Assembly: GCA_002361625.1 (NCBI GenBank)
Contig: DETL01000002.1
Location: 83,280-113,060, forward strand
DNA length: 29,781 bases
Reading direction: 5' to 3'
Source of the DNA: Bacteroidales bacterium UBA3289
GTDB taxonomy: Bacteria > Bacteroidota > Bacteroidia > Bacteroidales > UBA932
The translations under genes were made by a program, and so were the position numbers. The notes beneath the pieces were generated by a model. It ran no database searches. It was not told the origin of the DNA and saw only the letters and a program-made list of their open reading frames with translations. Each line of letters begins with the position of its first letter. Position 1 is the first letter of the stretch. Positions 21,499-29,647 of this stretch are shown here, one piece after another.

Positions 21499-22431
21499 AT
21501 GAAGAGTCGGAGAAGACGGTTCGCCTACGAAGGTACCGAACACATTTACAAGAATACGAAAGACGGAGGGCTGCTGTTCTACACGCTCAGCGACTATCTG
21601 GTCTTTTTTACCATCACCTGCGTGACGGCAGAGAAGATGGACATTACGCTAGCGGCATTGACCTTGATGCGAGACCATGTCCATGAGGAACTGGAGGTAT
21701 CCCATCCCAAGATCATGGCCGATTACGAACGGATTGTCAATGCCTGGTACGCGCAGGAGTTCAACCACTCCTGCGGCCGGACCGGCCAACTGTTCACGCA
21801 TCCCTATGGAAACGCGCCCAAGAGGACCGAGAGCAGGATCCGGGATTCCTTCGCCTATCTGGGGAACAACCCCGTGGAACGGAAACTCTGCCGAAGGGCG
21901 ATCGAGTACCGATGGAATTTCCTTGCCTATGCCCATAGCGCCCACCCGTTTTCCAAACCTCTGGTCATCCGCGACGCATCCAAAAGCCTGCGGCGCGCCG
22001 TCAAAGTCGTCCAATCGCTGCACAAACAGCGCAACATCTTGAACTATGCTGTTTTAAAAAGGCTGTTCGAGACACTCTGCCCTGAAGAGATCCAGCAGCT
22101 CACCGACTTCATCATATCGACCTACAACGTCATCGACTATGAAGCGGCGGCATCCTGGTACGGGTCGGTCGACAAAATGATTGCCGCCTTCGACGTCAAT
22201 ACGGGATCCGAATACGACACACGGGAAACTTTCGTCGGGAAAGACGACAAAGTTTATGACCGGCTTGCCAGCCTCATCCTCCGAAAATGGCCGCTCCGAA
22301 GCATCAAGGACATCATCACCTGGCCCTCCGATCGGAAACTTGAAGTCCTCGACGAGTTATACCGGGAAACCGGCATCAACTACACGCAAATCGCGAAATT
22401 CCTGCATTTCAAAGTCAGCAAGACACGCTGA
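21499..22431 (+). CDS. REP-associated tyrosine transposase-like protein (RAYT, Y1/IS200-like)
   Basis: 310 residues. The core fits the Y1 transposase/RAYT fold: HIYKNT near residue 15, DHVHEELE (HUH motif, His60 and His62), FNHSCGRTGQLF near 88-99, then FAYLGNNPVERKL (Tyr120 as the probable nucleophile, with the NPV signature) and AIEYRWNFLAYA. RAYTs cut and join single-stranded DNA at REP hairpins and are linked to REP spread. About 150 further residues end in a helix-turn-helix-like part (GINYTQIAKFLHFKVSKT). All catalytic residues appear present and the frame is intact. A GGGAGG stretch 8-13 bases before the ATG is an unusually good ribosome site for this genome. It is flanked by copies B and C of the 83-nt unit. 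It is divergent from classic RAYTs, so family rather than function is claimed. Confidence 0.8.
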   Translation: MKSRRRRFAYEGTEHIYKNTKDGGLLFYTLSDYLVFFTITCVTAEKMDITLAALTLMRDHVHEELEVSHPKIMADYERIVNAWYAQEFNHSCGRTGQLFTHPYGNAPKRTESRIRDSFAYLGNNPVERKLCRRAIEYRWNFLAYAHSAHPFSKPLVIRDASKSLRRAVKVVQSLHKQRNILNYAVLKRLFETLCPEEIQQLTDFIISTYNVIDYEAAASWYGSVDKMIAAFDVNTGSEYDTRETFVGKDDKVYDRLASLILRKWPLRSIKDIITWPSDRKLEVLDELYRETGINYTQIAKFLHFKVSKTR

Positions 22432-22483
22432 ACGGGAATGGCCCGCGCGGGTCGTTTCTGTTAAGCAAGTGACAGTCAAACGC

Positions 22484-22566
22484 TTACGCAAATCGCCTTG
22501 TGCATTTTTGCATAAGGCGATTTCATCAAACACCTCATTATCAATAAGATAAAGAAAACGCAACAG
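22484..22566 (+). repeat. 83-nt REP-like unit, copy C (3' of RAYT)
   Basis: Starts with TTACGCAAA. The longest hairpin of the three has arms 22490-22499 and 22514-22523 perfectly paired (AAATCGCCTT/AAGGCGATTT), continued through a G-T wobble and TGCA/TGCA to a TTTT loop. The tail is ATTATCA and then ACGCAACAG. It lies 53 bp after the RAYT stop and 45 bp before pncA. Confidence 0.85.
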
Positions 22567-22595
22567 AGGATGCAACGATTCTCACGGAAAAATCG

Positions 22596-22603
22596 TACTT
22601 TTG
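22596..22603 (+). promoter_or_regulatory. -7 promoter box of pncA
   Basis: TACTTTTG fits TAnnTTTG, seven bases before the first pncA ATG and 19 before the second. This leaves the start codon open (leaderless from 22611, or short leader from 22623). Confidence 0.6.
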
Positions 22604-22610
22604 TAAGGAT

Positions 22611-23210
22611 ATGACAAAAGACATGAAAGACAGCGCACTGGTGGTCGTGGACATGCTCTACGACTTCATCGACGGCACGATGGCGTGCCAGGGGGCCGAG
22701 GGGGCGATCCAGGGGACGCTCCAGGCCATCGAGAAACTCACCGCAGGGACGGAGGCCGATGAGACCGGCGTCCATTCCACCTACCCGATCCTGTTCGTGC
22801 GGGACCACCACCCCGAGAAGCACTGCTCGTTCGCGGAGCAGGGCGGGCCGTGGCCGCCGCACTGCGTCCAGGGTACCCATGGGGCCGATGTCCACGAGTC
22901 GCTCCTCCCCTATGTCAAGGAGGACCTGACCTTCTTCAAGGGCGAGGACCCGGCGAAGGAGCAGTACAGCGGCTTCGAGGGGGTGAACCCGGCCGGGCAG
23001 AGCCTCTGCGAGGTCCTGCGCCTGCTGGACGTGCAGAACGTCCTCGTGTGCGGCATCGCCACCGAATTCTGCGTCCGCAACACTGCGGAAGACCTGGCGA
23101 AGAACGGCTTCGAGGTCTATGTCCTGAAGGACGCCCTCGCCTGGGTCGATGCCCAGGGCCACGAAGAGGCCCTCAAGGCCATGGATGAGGAAGGCATCCA
23201 CTTGATTTAA
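22611..23210 (+). CDS. pncA: Nicotinamidase
   Basis: Hydrolyses nicotinamide to nicotinate and ammonia, feeding PncB. The 199-residue isochorismatase-fold protein has the three catalytic positions: Asp in VVVDMLYDF (about 14), Lys in LTFFKGED (about 107), and Cys in GIATEFCVRNT (about 151). Metal ligands are suggested by RDHHPEKHCSF and the following WPPHCVQGT. The second Met (22623) gives a typical family N-terminus and a normal leader, so it is a real alternative start. The stop TAA shares its last A with the ATG of the helicase gene, which makes a coupled pncA-uvrD unit. Confidence 0.94.
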   Translation: MTKDMKDSALVVVDMLYDFIDGTMACQGAEGAIQGTLQAIEKLTAGTEADETGVHSTYPILFVRDHHPEKHCSFAEQGGPWPPHCVQGTHGADVHESLLPYVKEDLTFFKGEDPAKEQYSGFEGVNPAGQSLCEVLRLLDVQNVLVCGIATEFCVRNTAEDLAKNGFEVYVLKDALAWVDAQGHEEALKAMDEEGIHLI

Positions 23211-25390
23211 TGACCGATATTTTCGAAGGACTGAACAGCCGCCAACGGGAGGCCGTGACCACGACGGAGGGAAGGATCCGCGTCGTGGCGGGGGCCGGTA
23301 CGGGAAAGACGAAGGCGCTGACGCACCGGTATGCGTACCTGGTGAACGTCGTGGGTATCGACCCGGCCAATATCCTGTGCCTGACCTTCACGAACAAGGC
23401 GGCCTCGGAGATGCGGCAGCGCATCGCGGGGATGGTGCACAGCGGGGACTACAACGACTTCGTGTGCACGATCCACGGTTTCTGCGTCAAGTTCCTTCGG
23501 AAAGAGATCTACCGCATCGGCTTCCCCAAGGGATTCACCGTCCTGGACGAGGAAGACTGCAAGGCCATCGCGAAGCAGGCGATGGACGAGATGGGCCTCA
23601 AGCGCACCGAAAAGACCGTCAAGCAGTTCCTGGAGGCGGTTTCCATCGACAAGGCCCTGAACGGGTACATTCCCGCCTACATGCTCCCGGGGGCGAAGAT
23701 CACGGACGAGATGCGGAAGTCCTCCCGGCTCGCGGGCTATGTGAGCCGGCAGATGAAGCACTACGCCCTGGACTTCGACGACCTGATGAATGTCACCAAG
23801 TACATCCTGGACCGCTTCCCGGAGGCCTGCCAGTGGTGGCAGAACAACCTGAATTACATCATGGTCGATGAGGCCCAGGACTGTAACCTGGACGACTGGG
23901 ACCTCGTCGAGCGGCTCGCGGCGAAGCACCGGAACCTCTTCATCGTGGGCGACCCGGACCAGGCCATCTACGAGTGGCGCGGCGCCCGGCCGGACCTCTT
24001 CGTCCAGTTCGCCGCCGACAAGACCGTCATCCTGGACGAAAACTACCGCTCCACCCCAAAGATCCTGGACATCGCCAACTGCGTGATTTCCAATAACAAG
24101 AACCGCATTCCCAAGGACCTTTTCACCCGGAAGGCGGAGGGCCGCGCCGTCATCCACTTCCACGGGAAATCCGAGAAGGAGGAGACGGACTGGATCATCG
24201 CACAGATCAAACTCCTGGTAGCAAACGGCGCGAAAGTCAATGACGTCGCCATCCTGTACCGCAGCACCTACCAGTCCCGCGCCCTGGAGCAGGCCCTCCT
24301 GAACGCCCGGATCGAGTACACCGTCTGGGGCGGCACCCGCTTCTTCGAACGCCGGGAAATCAAGGACGCCCTGTCCTACCTCCGGCTCGTGAACAACCAG
24401 GACGACGACATCGCCTTCGAACGGATCATCAACGTTCCCTCCCGGAAGCTCGGCAAGAAATTCCTGGACACGCTCCGGGACGATGCCGCCGCGGACGGCG
24501 TGTCCCTTTTCAGCGCCCTCCAGATCCGGGACGGATACGGGAAACCGTCGGCCCAGGCCTTCATCGACCTCATCGAGGATGCCAAGGCCTATGCCCTGGA
24601 AAACCGCGTGAGTGACCTCCTGAACCGCCTGCTGGAGCACTCCGGCCTCAAGCAGGCCATCCGCGAGGACCAGGACGAGGACCGGCTGGAGAACTTGGAC
24701 GAACTCCTTTCCTCCATCAAGTTCTACGAATCCGTCCGCACCCCGGACGAGTCCACGCTGGCGGACTACCTGCAGGACATCGCCCTCTATACCAACGACG
24801 ACCACCGCAAGGACGTCCCCACCCTCAAGATGATGACCATCCACCAGGCGAAGGGCCTGGAGTTCCCGTACGTGTTCATCACCGGCCTTTCCGAAGGCAT
24901 CTTCCCGAATCTCCGCACCATCCGCGAATACAAGAAAAACGGCGAGGAGGAGGAGCGGCGGCTCATGTATGTCGCCGTCACCCGCGCCGAAAAGGCCCTG
25001 TTCCTCACCGAGTCCGAAGGGTTCAACATCTCCACGAAGATGAACAAGTACCCGTCCCGCTTCCTCGCGGAGATCAAGCGGGAAATGGTTGTGGTCGAGG
25101 GAATTATCCCTGAAGAGCTCTGGCGCGGGACCCGGAACCTCATCCATGTGCTGGACGAGGAGTTCGACCCGCACCGGCCCATCGACATCGACCATATCGA
25201 CTTCACCTCCGAACGGGCGGAGCTCCAAAGCCCCTTCCACATCGGGGACACCGTCACCCACCCCGTTTTCGGCGAAGGCGTCATCCGCGCCGCGAACAAG
25301 GGCTGGACCACCTTCGAGGTGGAATTTGCCGATGGAAAGGTCCGAAGCCTCCGCGCAGCGTTCATCAAGCTCGCGGATTTGCCGGAATAA
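23210..25390 (+). CDS. uvrD: UvrD/PcrA-type ATP-dependent 3'-5' DNA helicase
   Basis: 726 residues, superfamily 1A helicase for repair and replication-conflict clearance. Motifs in order: Q-motif LNSRQREAV (8-16), Walker A GAGTGKT (28-34), motif Ia TFTNKAASEMRQRI, motif II VDEAQD (219-224), motif III DPDQAIYEWRGA, motif IV LDENYRS, motif V TIHQAKGLEFPYVF, and motif VI YVAVTRAEKAL. The C-terminal 50 residues (HPVFGEGVIRAANKG) are a Tudor-like domain as in PcrA, which contacts RNA polymerase. It is translationally coupled to pncA by TAATG. No intrinsic terminator follows, and the exbB promoter begins within 15 bp of the stop. Confidence 0.95.
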   Translation: MTDIFEGLNSRQREAVTTTEGRIRVVAGAGTGKTKALTHRYAYLVNVVGIDPANILCLTFTNKAASEMRQRIAGMVHSGDYNDFVCTIHGFCVKFLRKEIYRIGFPKGFTVLDEEDCKAIAKQAMDEMGLKRTEKTVKQFLEAVSIDKALNGYIPAYMLPGAKITDEMRKSSRLAGYVSRQMKHYALDFDDLMNVTKYILDRFPEACQWWQNNLNYIMVDEAQDCNLDDWDLVERLAAKHRNLFIVGDPDQAIYEWRGARPDLFVQFAADKTVILDENYRSTPKILDIANCVISNNKNRIPKDLFTRKAEGRAVIHFHGKSEKEETDWIIAQIKLLVANGAKVNDVAILYRSTYQSRALEQALLNARIEYTVWGGTRFFERREIKDALSYLRLVNNQDDDIAFERIINVPSRKLGKKFLDTLRDDAAADGVSLFSALQIRDGYGKPSAQAFIDLIEDAKAYALENRVSDLLNRLLEHSGLKQAIREDQDEDRLENLDELLSSIKFYESVRTPDESTLADYLQDIALYTNDDHRKDVPTLKMMTIHQAKGLEFPYVFITGLSEGIFPNLRTIREYKKNGEEEERRLMYVAVTRAEKALFLTESEGFNISTKMNKYPSRFLAEIKREMVVVEGIIPEELWRGTRNLIHVLDEEFDPHRPIDIDHIDFTSERAELQSPFHIGDTVTHPVFGEGVIRAANKGWTTFEVEFADGKVRSLRAAFIKLADLPE

Positions 25391-25402
25391 AGATATTTTT
25401 TG

Positions 25403-25410
25403 TACCTTTG
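25403..25410 (+). promoter_or_regulatory. -7 promoter box of the exbB-exbD-tonB operon
   Basis: TACCTTTG fits TAnnTTTG, 43 bases before the exbB ATG and 13 bases after the helicase stop. Confidence 0.6.
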
Positions 25411-25453
25411 TAGGTTAGAAACAATGTGTTGGAATTAAAACCATCAAAACGAT

Positions 25454-26182
25454 ATGCTTTTCAATCTTTTGCAGACAGACACGCTCGTGGAGGCCGCATC
25501 TGGGGCCGTGGAGCAGATGACCGCCGCACCCGCGGCACAGCCCACCGAGATGAATGAGAGCCTCTTCTCCATGTTTACCATGGGCGGCCCGCTCATGTGG
25601 GTCCTTCTCGCCCTCTCGATCCTCGCCATCTACCTGATCGGCCGGAAGTGGTGGATCATCAAGCAGGCTTCCCGGATCGAAAGCCATTTCATGGACGACA
25701 TCCGGGACTACATGAACCAGGGTAAGGTCAAGTCCGCGCTCACCCTGTGCAGCAAGTATGACAGCCCGGTCGCCCGCATGACCGAGACCGGCATCCGCCG
25801 CCTCGGACGCCCGATGAACGACATCCGTGCCGCCATCGAGAACACCGGCAACATCGAGGTCGCCCGGCTGGAGAAGGGTCTCCCGCTCCTGGCCACCATC
25901 GCCGGCGGCGCCCCGATGATCGGTTTCCTCGGCACCGTCCTCGGCATGGTCAAGGCCTTCTTCAACATGTCCAAGGCCGGCAACAACATCGACATCACCC
26001 TCCTCAGCGACGGTATCTACACCGCCATGCTCACCACCGTGGGCGGCCTGATCGTGGGCATCATCGCCTACTTCGGCTACAACTGGCTCACCTCCAAGAT
26101 CTCCGACCTCGTTTACGAGATGGAGAGCTCCACGACGCAGTTCATCGATATCGTCCTCAACGAACCCGGCGAAGAAGCGTAA
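25454..26182 (+). CDS. exbB: MotA/TolQ/ExbB proton channel family protein
   Basis: 242 residues. A periplasmic Ala/Pro-rich N-terminus (about 1-40) leads to TM1 (about 45-65, GPLMWVLLALSILAIYLIG), a cytoplasmic helical domain, TM2 (about 150-172, LATIAGGAPMIGFLGTVLGMV) and TM3 (about 195-222, MLTTVGGLIVGIIAYFGYNWL). TM2 and TM3 carry the family's Gly/Thr pattern. With ExbD it forms the proton-driven motor of the inner membrane that energises TonB. It is the first gene of an exbB-exbD-tonB unit with gaps of 3 and 4 bp. It could power the two outer-membrane barrels in this window, but that is inference. Confidence 0.93.
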   Translation: MLFNLLQTDTLVEAASGAVEQMTAAPAAQPTEMNESLFSMFTMGGPLMWVLLALSILAIYLIGRKWWIIKQASRIESHFMDDIRDYMNQGKVKSALTLCSKYDSPVARMTETGIRRLGRPMNDIRAAIENTGNIEVARLEKGLPLLATIAGGAPMIGFLGTVLGMVKAFFNMSKAGNNIDITLLSDGIYTAMLTTVGGLIVGIIAYFGYNWLTSKISDLVYEMESSTTQFIDIVLNEPGEEA

Positions 26183-26185
26183 GCC

Positions 26186-26596
26186 ATGGCACTGAAGAGA
26201 AACACCAAGGTCGATGCCTCGATGCCGATGTCCTCGATGACGGACATCGTGTTCCTGCTGCTGATCTTCTTCCTGGTGACCTCCACGCTCATCAACCCGA
26301 ACGCCCTCAAGCTCCTCCTCCCGAAGAGCACAGGCCAGATCGGGGCGAAGGCCACCGTTTCCGTCAGCATCAAGGACTGGGGCAACGACACGTACACCTA
26401 CCACATCAACGGGGACCAGAACCCCGCCACCTACGAAGAGGTGGAAGACGGCCTGATCGAACTCCTCTCCTCCGAGGAGGATCCGACCTTCTCCATCTTC
26501 TCCGACCAGAGCGTACCCGTGGGCGAGATCGTCCAGATCATGAACATCGCCAAACGGAACCATTACAAAGTCATCCTGGCCACCCAACCCGAATAA
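26186..26596 (+). CDS. exbD: ExbD/TolR family protein
   Basis: 136 residues. A short cytoplasmic start (MALKRNTKVDASMPMSSMTD) precedes one membrane helix (about 20-38, IVFLLLIFFLVTSTLI). The Asp in SSMTDIVFLLLIFF is the proton-carrying residue of this family. The periplasmic domain (about 45-136) ends with EIVQIMNIAKRNHYKVILAT, typical of ExbD. It pairs with ExbB directly upstream. Confidence 0.93.
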   Translation: MALKRNTKVDASMPMSSMTDIVFLLLIFFLVTSTLINPNALKLLLPKSTGQIGAKATVSVSIKDWGNDTYTYHINGDQNPATYEEVEDGLIELLSSEEDPTFSIFSDQSVPVGEIVQIMNIAKRNHYKVILATQPE

Positions 26597-26600
26597 GACC

Positions 26601-27392
26601 ATGCAGCCGTATCTCCGCACCAGACAGGAACAGGACCGCCGGAGCCTTTGGACAGGCCTCGGCGCGACGGTGGCCGCGCACGCCATCGCCCTCGTCGTGT
26701 GCCTGACCTCGGGACTCAAGTACCTGGATCCCCCGCCGCCGGAGACGAGCTTCCTCATCGACTTCGAGGAGGAAATCCAGGAGCAGGAAAGGCCCATGGA
26801 GACCAAGGTGGGACGGCAGCCCCAGGCGGAGGAAGTGGACCGCACGAAGGAAGTGGAACTGGTCCAGAAGGCGGAATCGCCCCATGTGAACGACCGGCCC
26901 AACAAGACCCCGGCCGTGAAGCAGAACGACCACGGCGACGTGGAAGTCCCCGCCCCTCCCCAGAAGGAAGAGCCCAAGCTGGACCCCCGCGCCTCCTTCC
27001 CCGGCATGAGCCAGCAGGACGACAAGGCCACGGCCCCGCACAGCGCCTCCGAGGCGTCCGAGGGCTTCAAGGCCGGCCAGCCCGACGGCAACACGAAGGA
27101 AGGGAAGACTGCTGGCAGTGCCAATGCGCACCTGAAGGGCCGCAATGTCGTGGGGACGCTCCCCCGGCCTACCTACAACGCCCAGCTGGAAGGAATCGTC
27201 GTCGTCCAGATCAAGGTGGACCAGTACGGCAACGTCACCGAAGCCGTTCCGGGCGTGGAAGGGACCACGGTCACGAATACCGCCCTCTGGAACGCCGCCC
27301 GCGCCGCCGCCATGAAGGCCCATTTCAACATGAGTGCCGACGCCCCGGTCCTCCAGACCGGCACCATTACCTACAAGTTCAAACTGCAATAA
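26601..27392 (+). CDS. tonB: TonB-like energy transducer
   Basis: 263 residues: a cytoplasmic N-terminus (1-15), one membrane anchor (about 19-38, WTGLGATVAAHAIALVVCL), a long Pro/Glu/Lys-rich periplasmic spacer (about 45-185: DPPPPETSFLIDFEEEIQEQ, then PAPPQKEEPK), and a C-terminal TonB-fold domain (about 190-263, EGIVVVQIKVDQYGNVTEAV). TonB carries energy from ExbBD to outer-membrane receptors. The spacer has the usual low-complexity composition. It could also be called a TolA-like protein, but the C-terminal strand pattern favours TonB. A weak hairpin follows the stop. Confidence 0.85.
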   Translation: MQPYLRTRQEQDRRSLWTGLGATVAAHAIALVVCLTSGLKYLDPPPPETSFLIDFEEEIQEQERPMETKVGRQPQAEEVDRTKEVELVQKAESPHVNDRPNKTPAVKQNDHGDVEVPAPPQKEEPKLDPRASFPGMSQQDDKATAPHSASEASEGFKAGQPDGNTKEGKTAGSANAHLKGRNVVGTLPRPTYNAQLEGIVVVQIKVDQYGNVTEAVPGVEGTTVTNTALWNAARAAAMKAHFNMSADAPVLQTGTITYKFKLQ

Positions 27393-27409
27393 AAGCATAT
27401 CACCCGAAC

Positions 27410-27426
27410 AATGACGGGATGTCATT
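27410..27426 (+). terminator. Weak hairpin after tonB
   Basis: AATGAC-GGGAT-GTCATT (6-bp arms), with a short CTTTTAAT after it. It may partly end the exb transcript; a poor T-tract makes this uncertain. Confidence 0.35.
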
Positions 27427-27448
27427 GACCTTTTAATCACTCTAACTA

Positions 27449-27460
27449 CCCCGTGAGGGG
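27449..27460 (+). promoter_or_regulatory. Small hairpin just before the rluB start
   Basis: CCCC-GTGA-GGGG, ending 10 nt before the ATG. It would fold the only G-rich stretch ahead of the start and could lower translation initiation. Function is inference. Confidence 0.35.
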
Positions 27461-27470
27461 CAACAAAACA

Positions 27471-28760
27471 ATGGAAGAAAAAAAGAAGGGCACTCGTGCC
27501 CATTTCACCCGGAGGCCTGCCGAAGGCCGCGCAGAGAAAGTGGAATACGGCCGCCGCGAAGGCGGATACCGCCCACATCGGGATGGCGAATTCAAGCCCC
27601 GCGCTGAACGCGCCTACAGCACAGATTACAGCACCAGCCGGTCGTTCGACTCCGAAGAGGCGCCGAAGCCCCGCGCCTACAGCCGTCCGCAGGGCGAACG
27701 CCGTCCCTACGGCGAGCGTCCGCAGGGTGAGCGCCGGACCTACGGTGCCAAACCCGCCGGCGAGCGCAAATCCTATGGCGACCGCAAGCCGGCCGGCGAG
27801 CACCGCGCCTACGGCGAAAGCCGTCCGTATGGCGAGAGCCGTCCCCGGACCGAGGGCAAGCCTTACGGCGAGCGTCCCCGCAAGTCCGGCTACGGCAAGC
27901 CGTCCTTCGGCGCCAAGCCCGGCCGCAAGCCTTTCCAGAAGCGCTCCAGCGCCGACGAAGGCATGAGCGAGATGCTCAGCCGCAAGCCGCAGGTGACCGG
28001 CAGCGCCTGGTCCGACGACGATACCGCAAAGACCCCGATCAAGGAGGTCGTCCGCCTGAACAAATACATCGCCAATTCCGGCGTCTGCTCCCGCAGGGAG
28101 GCCGACACGCTCATCCAGAGCGGCGTCGTGACCGTGAACGGCGAAGTGGTGACCGAACTGGGCACCAAGGTCAACATCCTCACCGACGACGTCCGCTTCA
28201 ACGGACAGCGCCTCAAGGGCGAGGAAAAGGTGTATATCGTCATGAACAAGCCCAAGGGCTATGTCACCACCGCCAGCGACCCGCATGCGGAAAAAACCGT
28301 CATGGACCTCCTCAAGGGCTGCCCGACGCGCGTGTTCCCCGTGGGCCGGCTGGACAAGAACACCACCGGTGTCCTGATGTTCACCAACGACGGCGAGATG
28401 GCCGAGCGCCTCACCCATCCGTCCTACAACAAGAAGAAGATCTACCAGGTGGTCCTGGACCATCCCCTCACCGAGGAGGACAAGGAAAAGGTCCTCACCG
28501 GCATCGAACTCACCGACGGGGTGATCGCAGCCGATGAACTCGAGTACATCGACCAGCGCGACCACCGCCAGCTGGGCATCGAGATCCACTCCGGCAAGAA
28601 CCGGATCGTCCGCCGCATCTTCGAGTCCATGGGCTACGAAGTGAAGGCCCTGGACCGCGTCTATTTCGCCGGCCTCACCAAGAAGGGGCTCAAGAAGAGC
28701 GACTGGCGCTACCTCACCGAGGGCGAAGTGAACATCCTGAAGATGGGGGCGTACGTATAA
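27471..28760 (+). CDS. rluB: rRNA pseudouridine synthase (RluB/RsuA family) with long disordered N-terminus
   Basis: 429 residues from the ATG at 27471. Residues 1 to about 195 are Arg/Lys/Gly/Tyr-rich and repetitive (YGERPQGERR, YGDRKPAGEH, YGESRPYGES), predicted disordered and RNA-binding. Then come an S4 domain (about 200-250, RLNKYIANSGVCSRREAD) and the catalytic domain with GRLDKNTTGVLMF (Asp nucleophile, about 288) and IHSGKNRIVRRIFESMG. RluB converts a uridine in 23S rRNA. A GTG at 27453 would add six residues but overlaps the CCCC-GTGA-GGGG hairpin (27449-27460), so the ATG is preferred. The stop TAA overlaps era as TAATG. Confidence 0.88.
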   Translation: MEEKKKGTRAHFTRRPAEGRAEKVEYGRREGGYRPHRDGEFKPRAERAYSTDYSTSRSFDSEEAPKPRAYSRPQGERRPYGERPQGERRTYGAKPAGERKSYGDRKPAGEHRAYGESRPYGESRPRTEGKPYGERPRKSGYGKPSFGAKPGRKPFQKRSSADEGMSEMLSRKPQVTGSAWSDDDTAKTPIKEVVRLNKYIANSGVCSRREADTLIQSGVVTVNGEVVTELGTKVNILTDDVRFNGQRLKGEEKVYIVMNKPKGYVTTASDPHAEKTVMDLLKGCPTRVFPVGRLDKNTTGVLMFTNDGEMAERLTHPSYNKKKIYQVVLDHPLTEEDKEKVLTGIELTDGVIAADELEYIDQRDHRQLGIEIHSGKNRIVRRIFESMGYEVKALDRVYFAGLTKKGLKKSDWRYLTEGEVNILKMGAYV

Positions 28761-29641
28761 TGGCACACAGGGCAGGTTTCGTCAATATCATCGGCAACCC
28801 GAACGTCGGGAAATCCACGCTCATGAACGCGCTGGTGGGCGAAAAGCTCTCCATCGTGACCGCCAAGGCGCAGACGACGCGCCACCGCATCATGGGCATC
28901 GTGAACGGGGAGGACTACCAGATCGTGTATTCCGACACCCCGGGCATCCTCAAGCCCAACTACCGGCTCCAGCAGAACATGCTGGACTTCGTGGACACGG
29001 CCATCGGCGACGCGGACATCATCCTCTATGTCACCGACACCGTGGAGAAGGGCGACAAGAACGAGGCCTACATCGAGAAACTCGCGAAGGTCGATTGCCC
29101 CATCATCCTGGTGATCAACAAGATCGACATCTCCACCCAGGAGAAGGTCGTGGAACTGATGCAGTGGTGGCACGAGAAGCTTCCCAAGGCGGAGATCATC
29201 CCGGCGTCGGCCCAGGAGAAATTCAACCTGGAGAGCATCCTGGAGGCAGTTTCCAGCCGCCTTCCGGAGGCCCCTGCCTGGTTCGACAAGGACCAGTTCA
29301 CGGACAAGAACCTCCGTTTCTTCGCCTCGGAGATTCTGCGGGAGAAGATCTTCCTCAACTACAGCGAGGAGATCCCCTACAGCTGCCAGGTGGAGATCGA
29401 GGCCTTCCATGAAGGCGAGGAACGCTACGAGATCAGCGCCGTCATCTATGTGATGCGCGAATCCCAGAAGGGCATCATCATCGGCAAGAAGGGCGCAGCC
29501 CTGAAGAAGGTGGGCACCGAGGCCCGCCTGGAGATGGAGGACTTCTTCCAGAAGAAGGTCTTCCTCTCCACCTTTGTGAAAGTGGACCCCGACTGGCGGG
29601 AGAACCGCAAGGAACTCCGCCGGTTCGGATATGAATTCTAG
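28760..29641 (+). CDS. era: GTPase Era
   Basis: 293 residues, an essential GTPase that binds the 3' end of 16S rRNA during 30S assembly. GNPNVGKST (P-loop, about 12-20), TTRHR (switch I), DTPG (about 60-63), NKID (about 120-123) and SAQ (about 150-152) are all present. The C-terminal KH domain shows GIIIGKKGAALKKVGTEAR (about 238-256). Length is standard. It is read from the pseudouridine synthase gene by a TAATG overlap, which places two ribosome-maturation genes in one unit. Confidence 0.96.
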   Translation: MAHRAGFVNIIGNPNVGKSTLMNALVGEKLSIVTAKAQTTRHRIMGIVNGEDYQIVYSDTPGILKPNYRLQQNMLDFVDTAIGDADIILYVTDTVEKGDKNEAYIEKLAKVDCPIILVINKIDISTQEKVVELMQWWHEKLPKAEIIPASAQEKFNLESILEAVSSRLPEAPAWFDKDQFTDKNLRFFASEILREKIFLNYSEEIPYSCQVEIEAFHEGEERYEISAVIYVMRESQKGIIIGKKGAALKKVGTEARLEMEDFFQKKVFLSTFVKVDPDWRENRKELRRFGYEF

Positions 29642-29647
29642 ACGACT

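Larger units (their letters stand above)
21296..22566 (+). mobile_element. Candidate REPtron: RAYT gene bracketed by two same-orientation 83-nt hairpin units
   Basis: Unit B (21296-21378), the RAYT-like gene and unit C (22484-22566) form a 1.27-kb block placed between pncB and pncA. The units match each other over the first 60 positions at 42/60 with no gaps. RAYT genes are known to sit beside the REP palindromes they act on. No target-site duplication was identified, so the limits are those of the repeats. Confidence 0.65.

Noticed and set aside
21499..22431. Calling this gene an abortive-infection or phage-defence protein from its isolated position
   Set aside because: The HVH, GRTGQLF and Tyr-NPV signatures together with flanking hairpins fit a RAYT; no defence-family motif is visible.
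22484..22523. Reading unit C simply as the RAYT terminator
   Set aside because: The hairpin is strong, but it lacks a U-tract directly after the stem, and the same 83-nt unit occurs at two other sites where no such gene end exists; termination may be a side effect.
19477..22566. CRISPR array from the repeated hairpin units
   Set aside because: Only three copies, widely and unevenly spaced, in mixed orientation, with genes between them and no cas genes.
26571..28766. Very long minus-strand open frame (731 codons) across exbD, tonB and rluB; similar long antisense frames opposite pncB, uvrD, the kinase-RapZ gene and the OMP genes
   Set aside because: They mirror the codon pattern of well-identified genes in GC-rich DNA, show odd residue composition and no recognisable domains, and cross gene borders.
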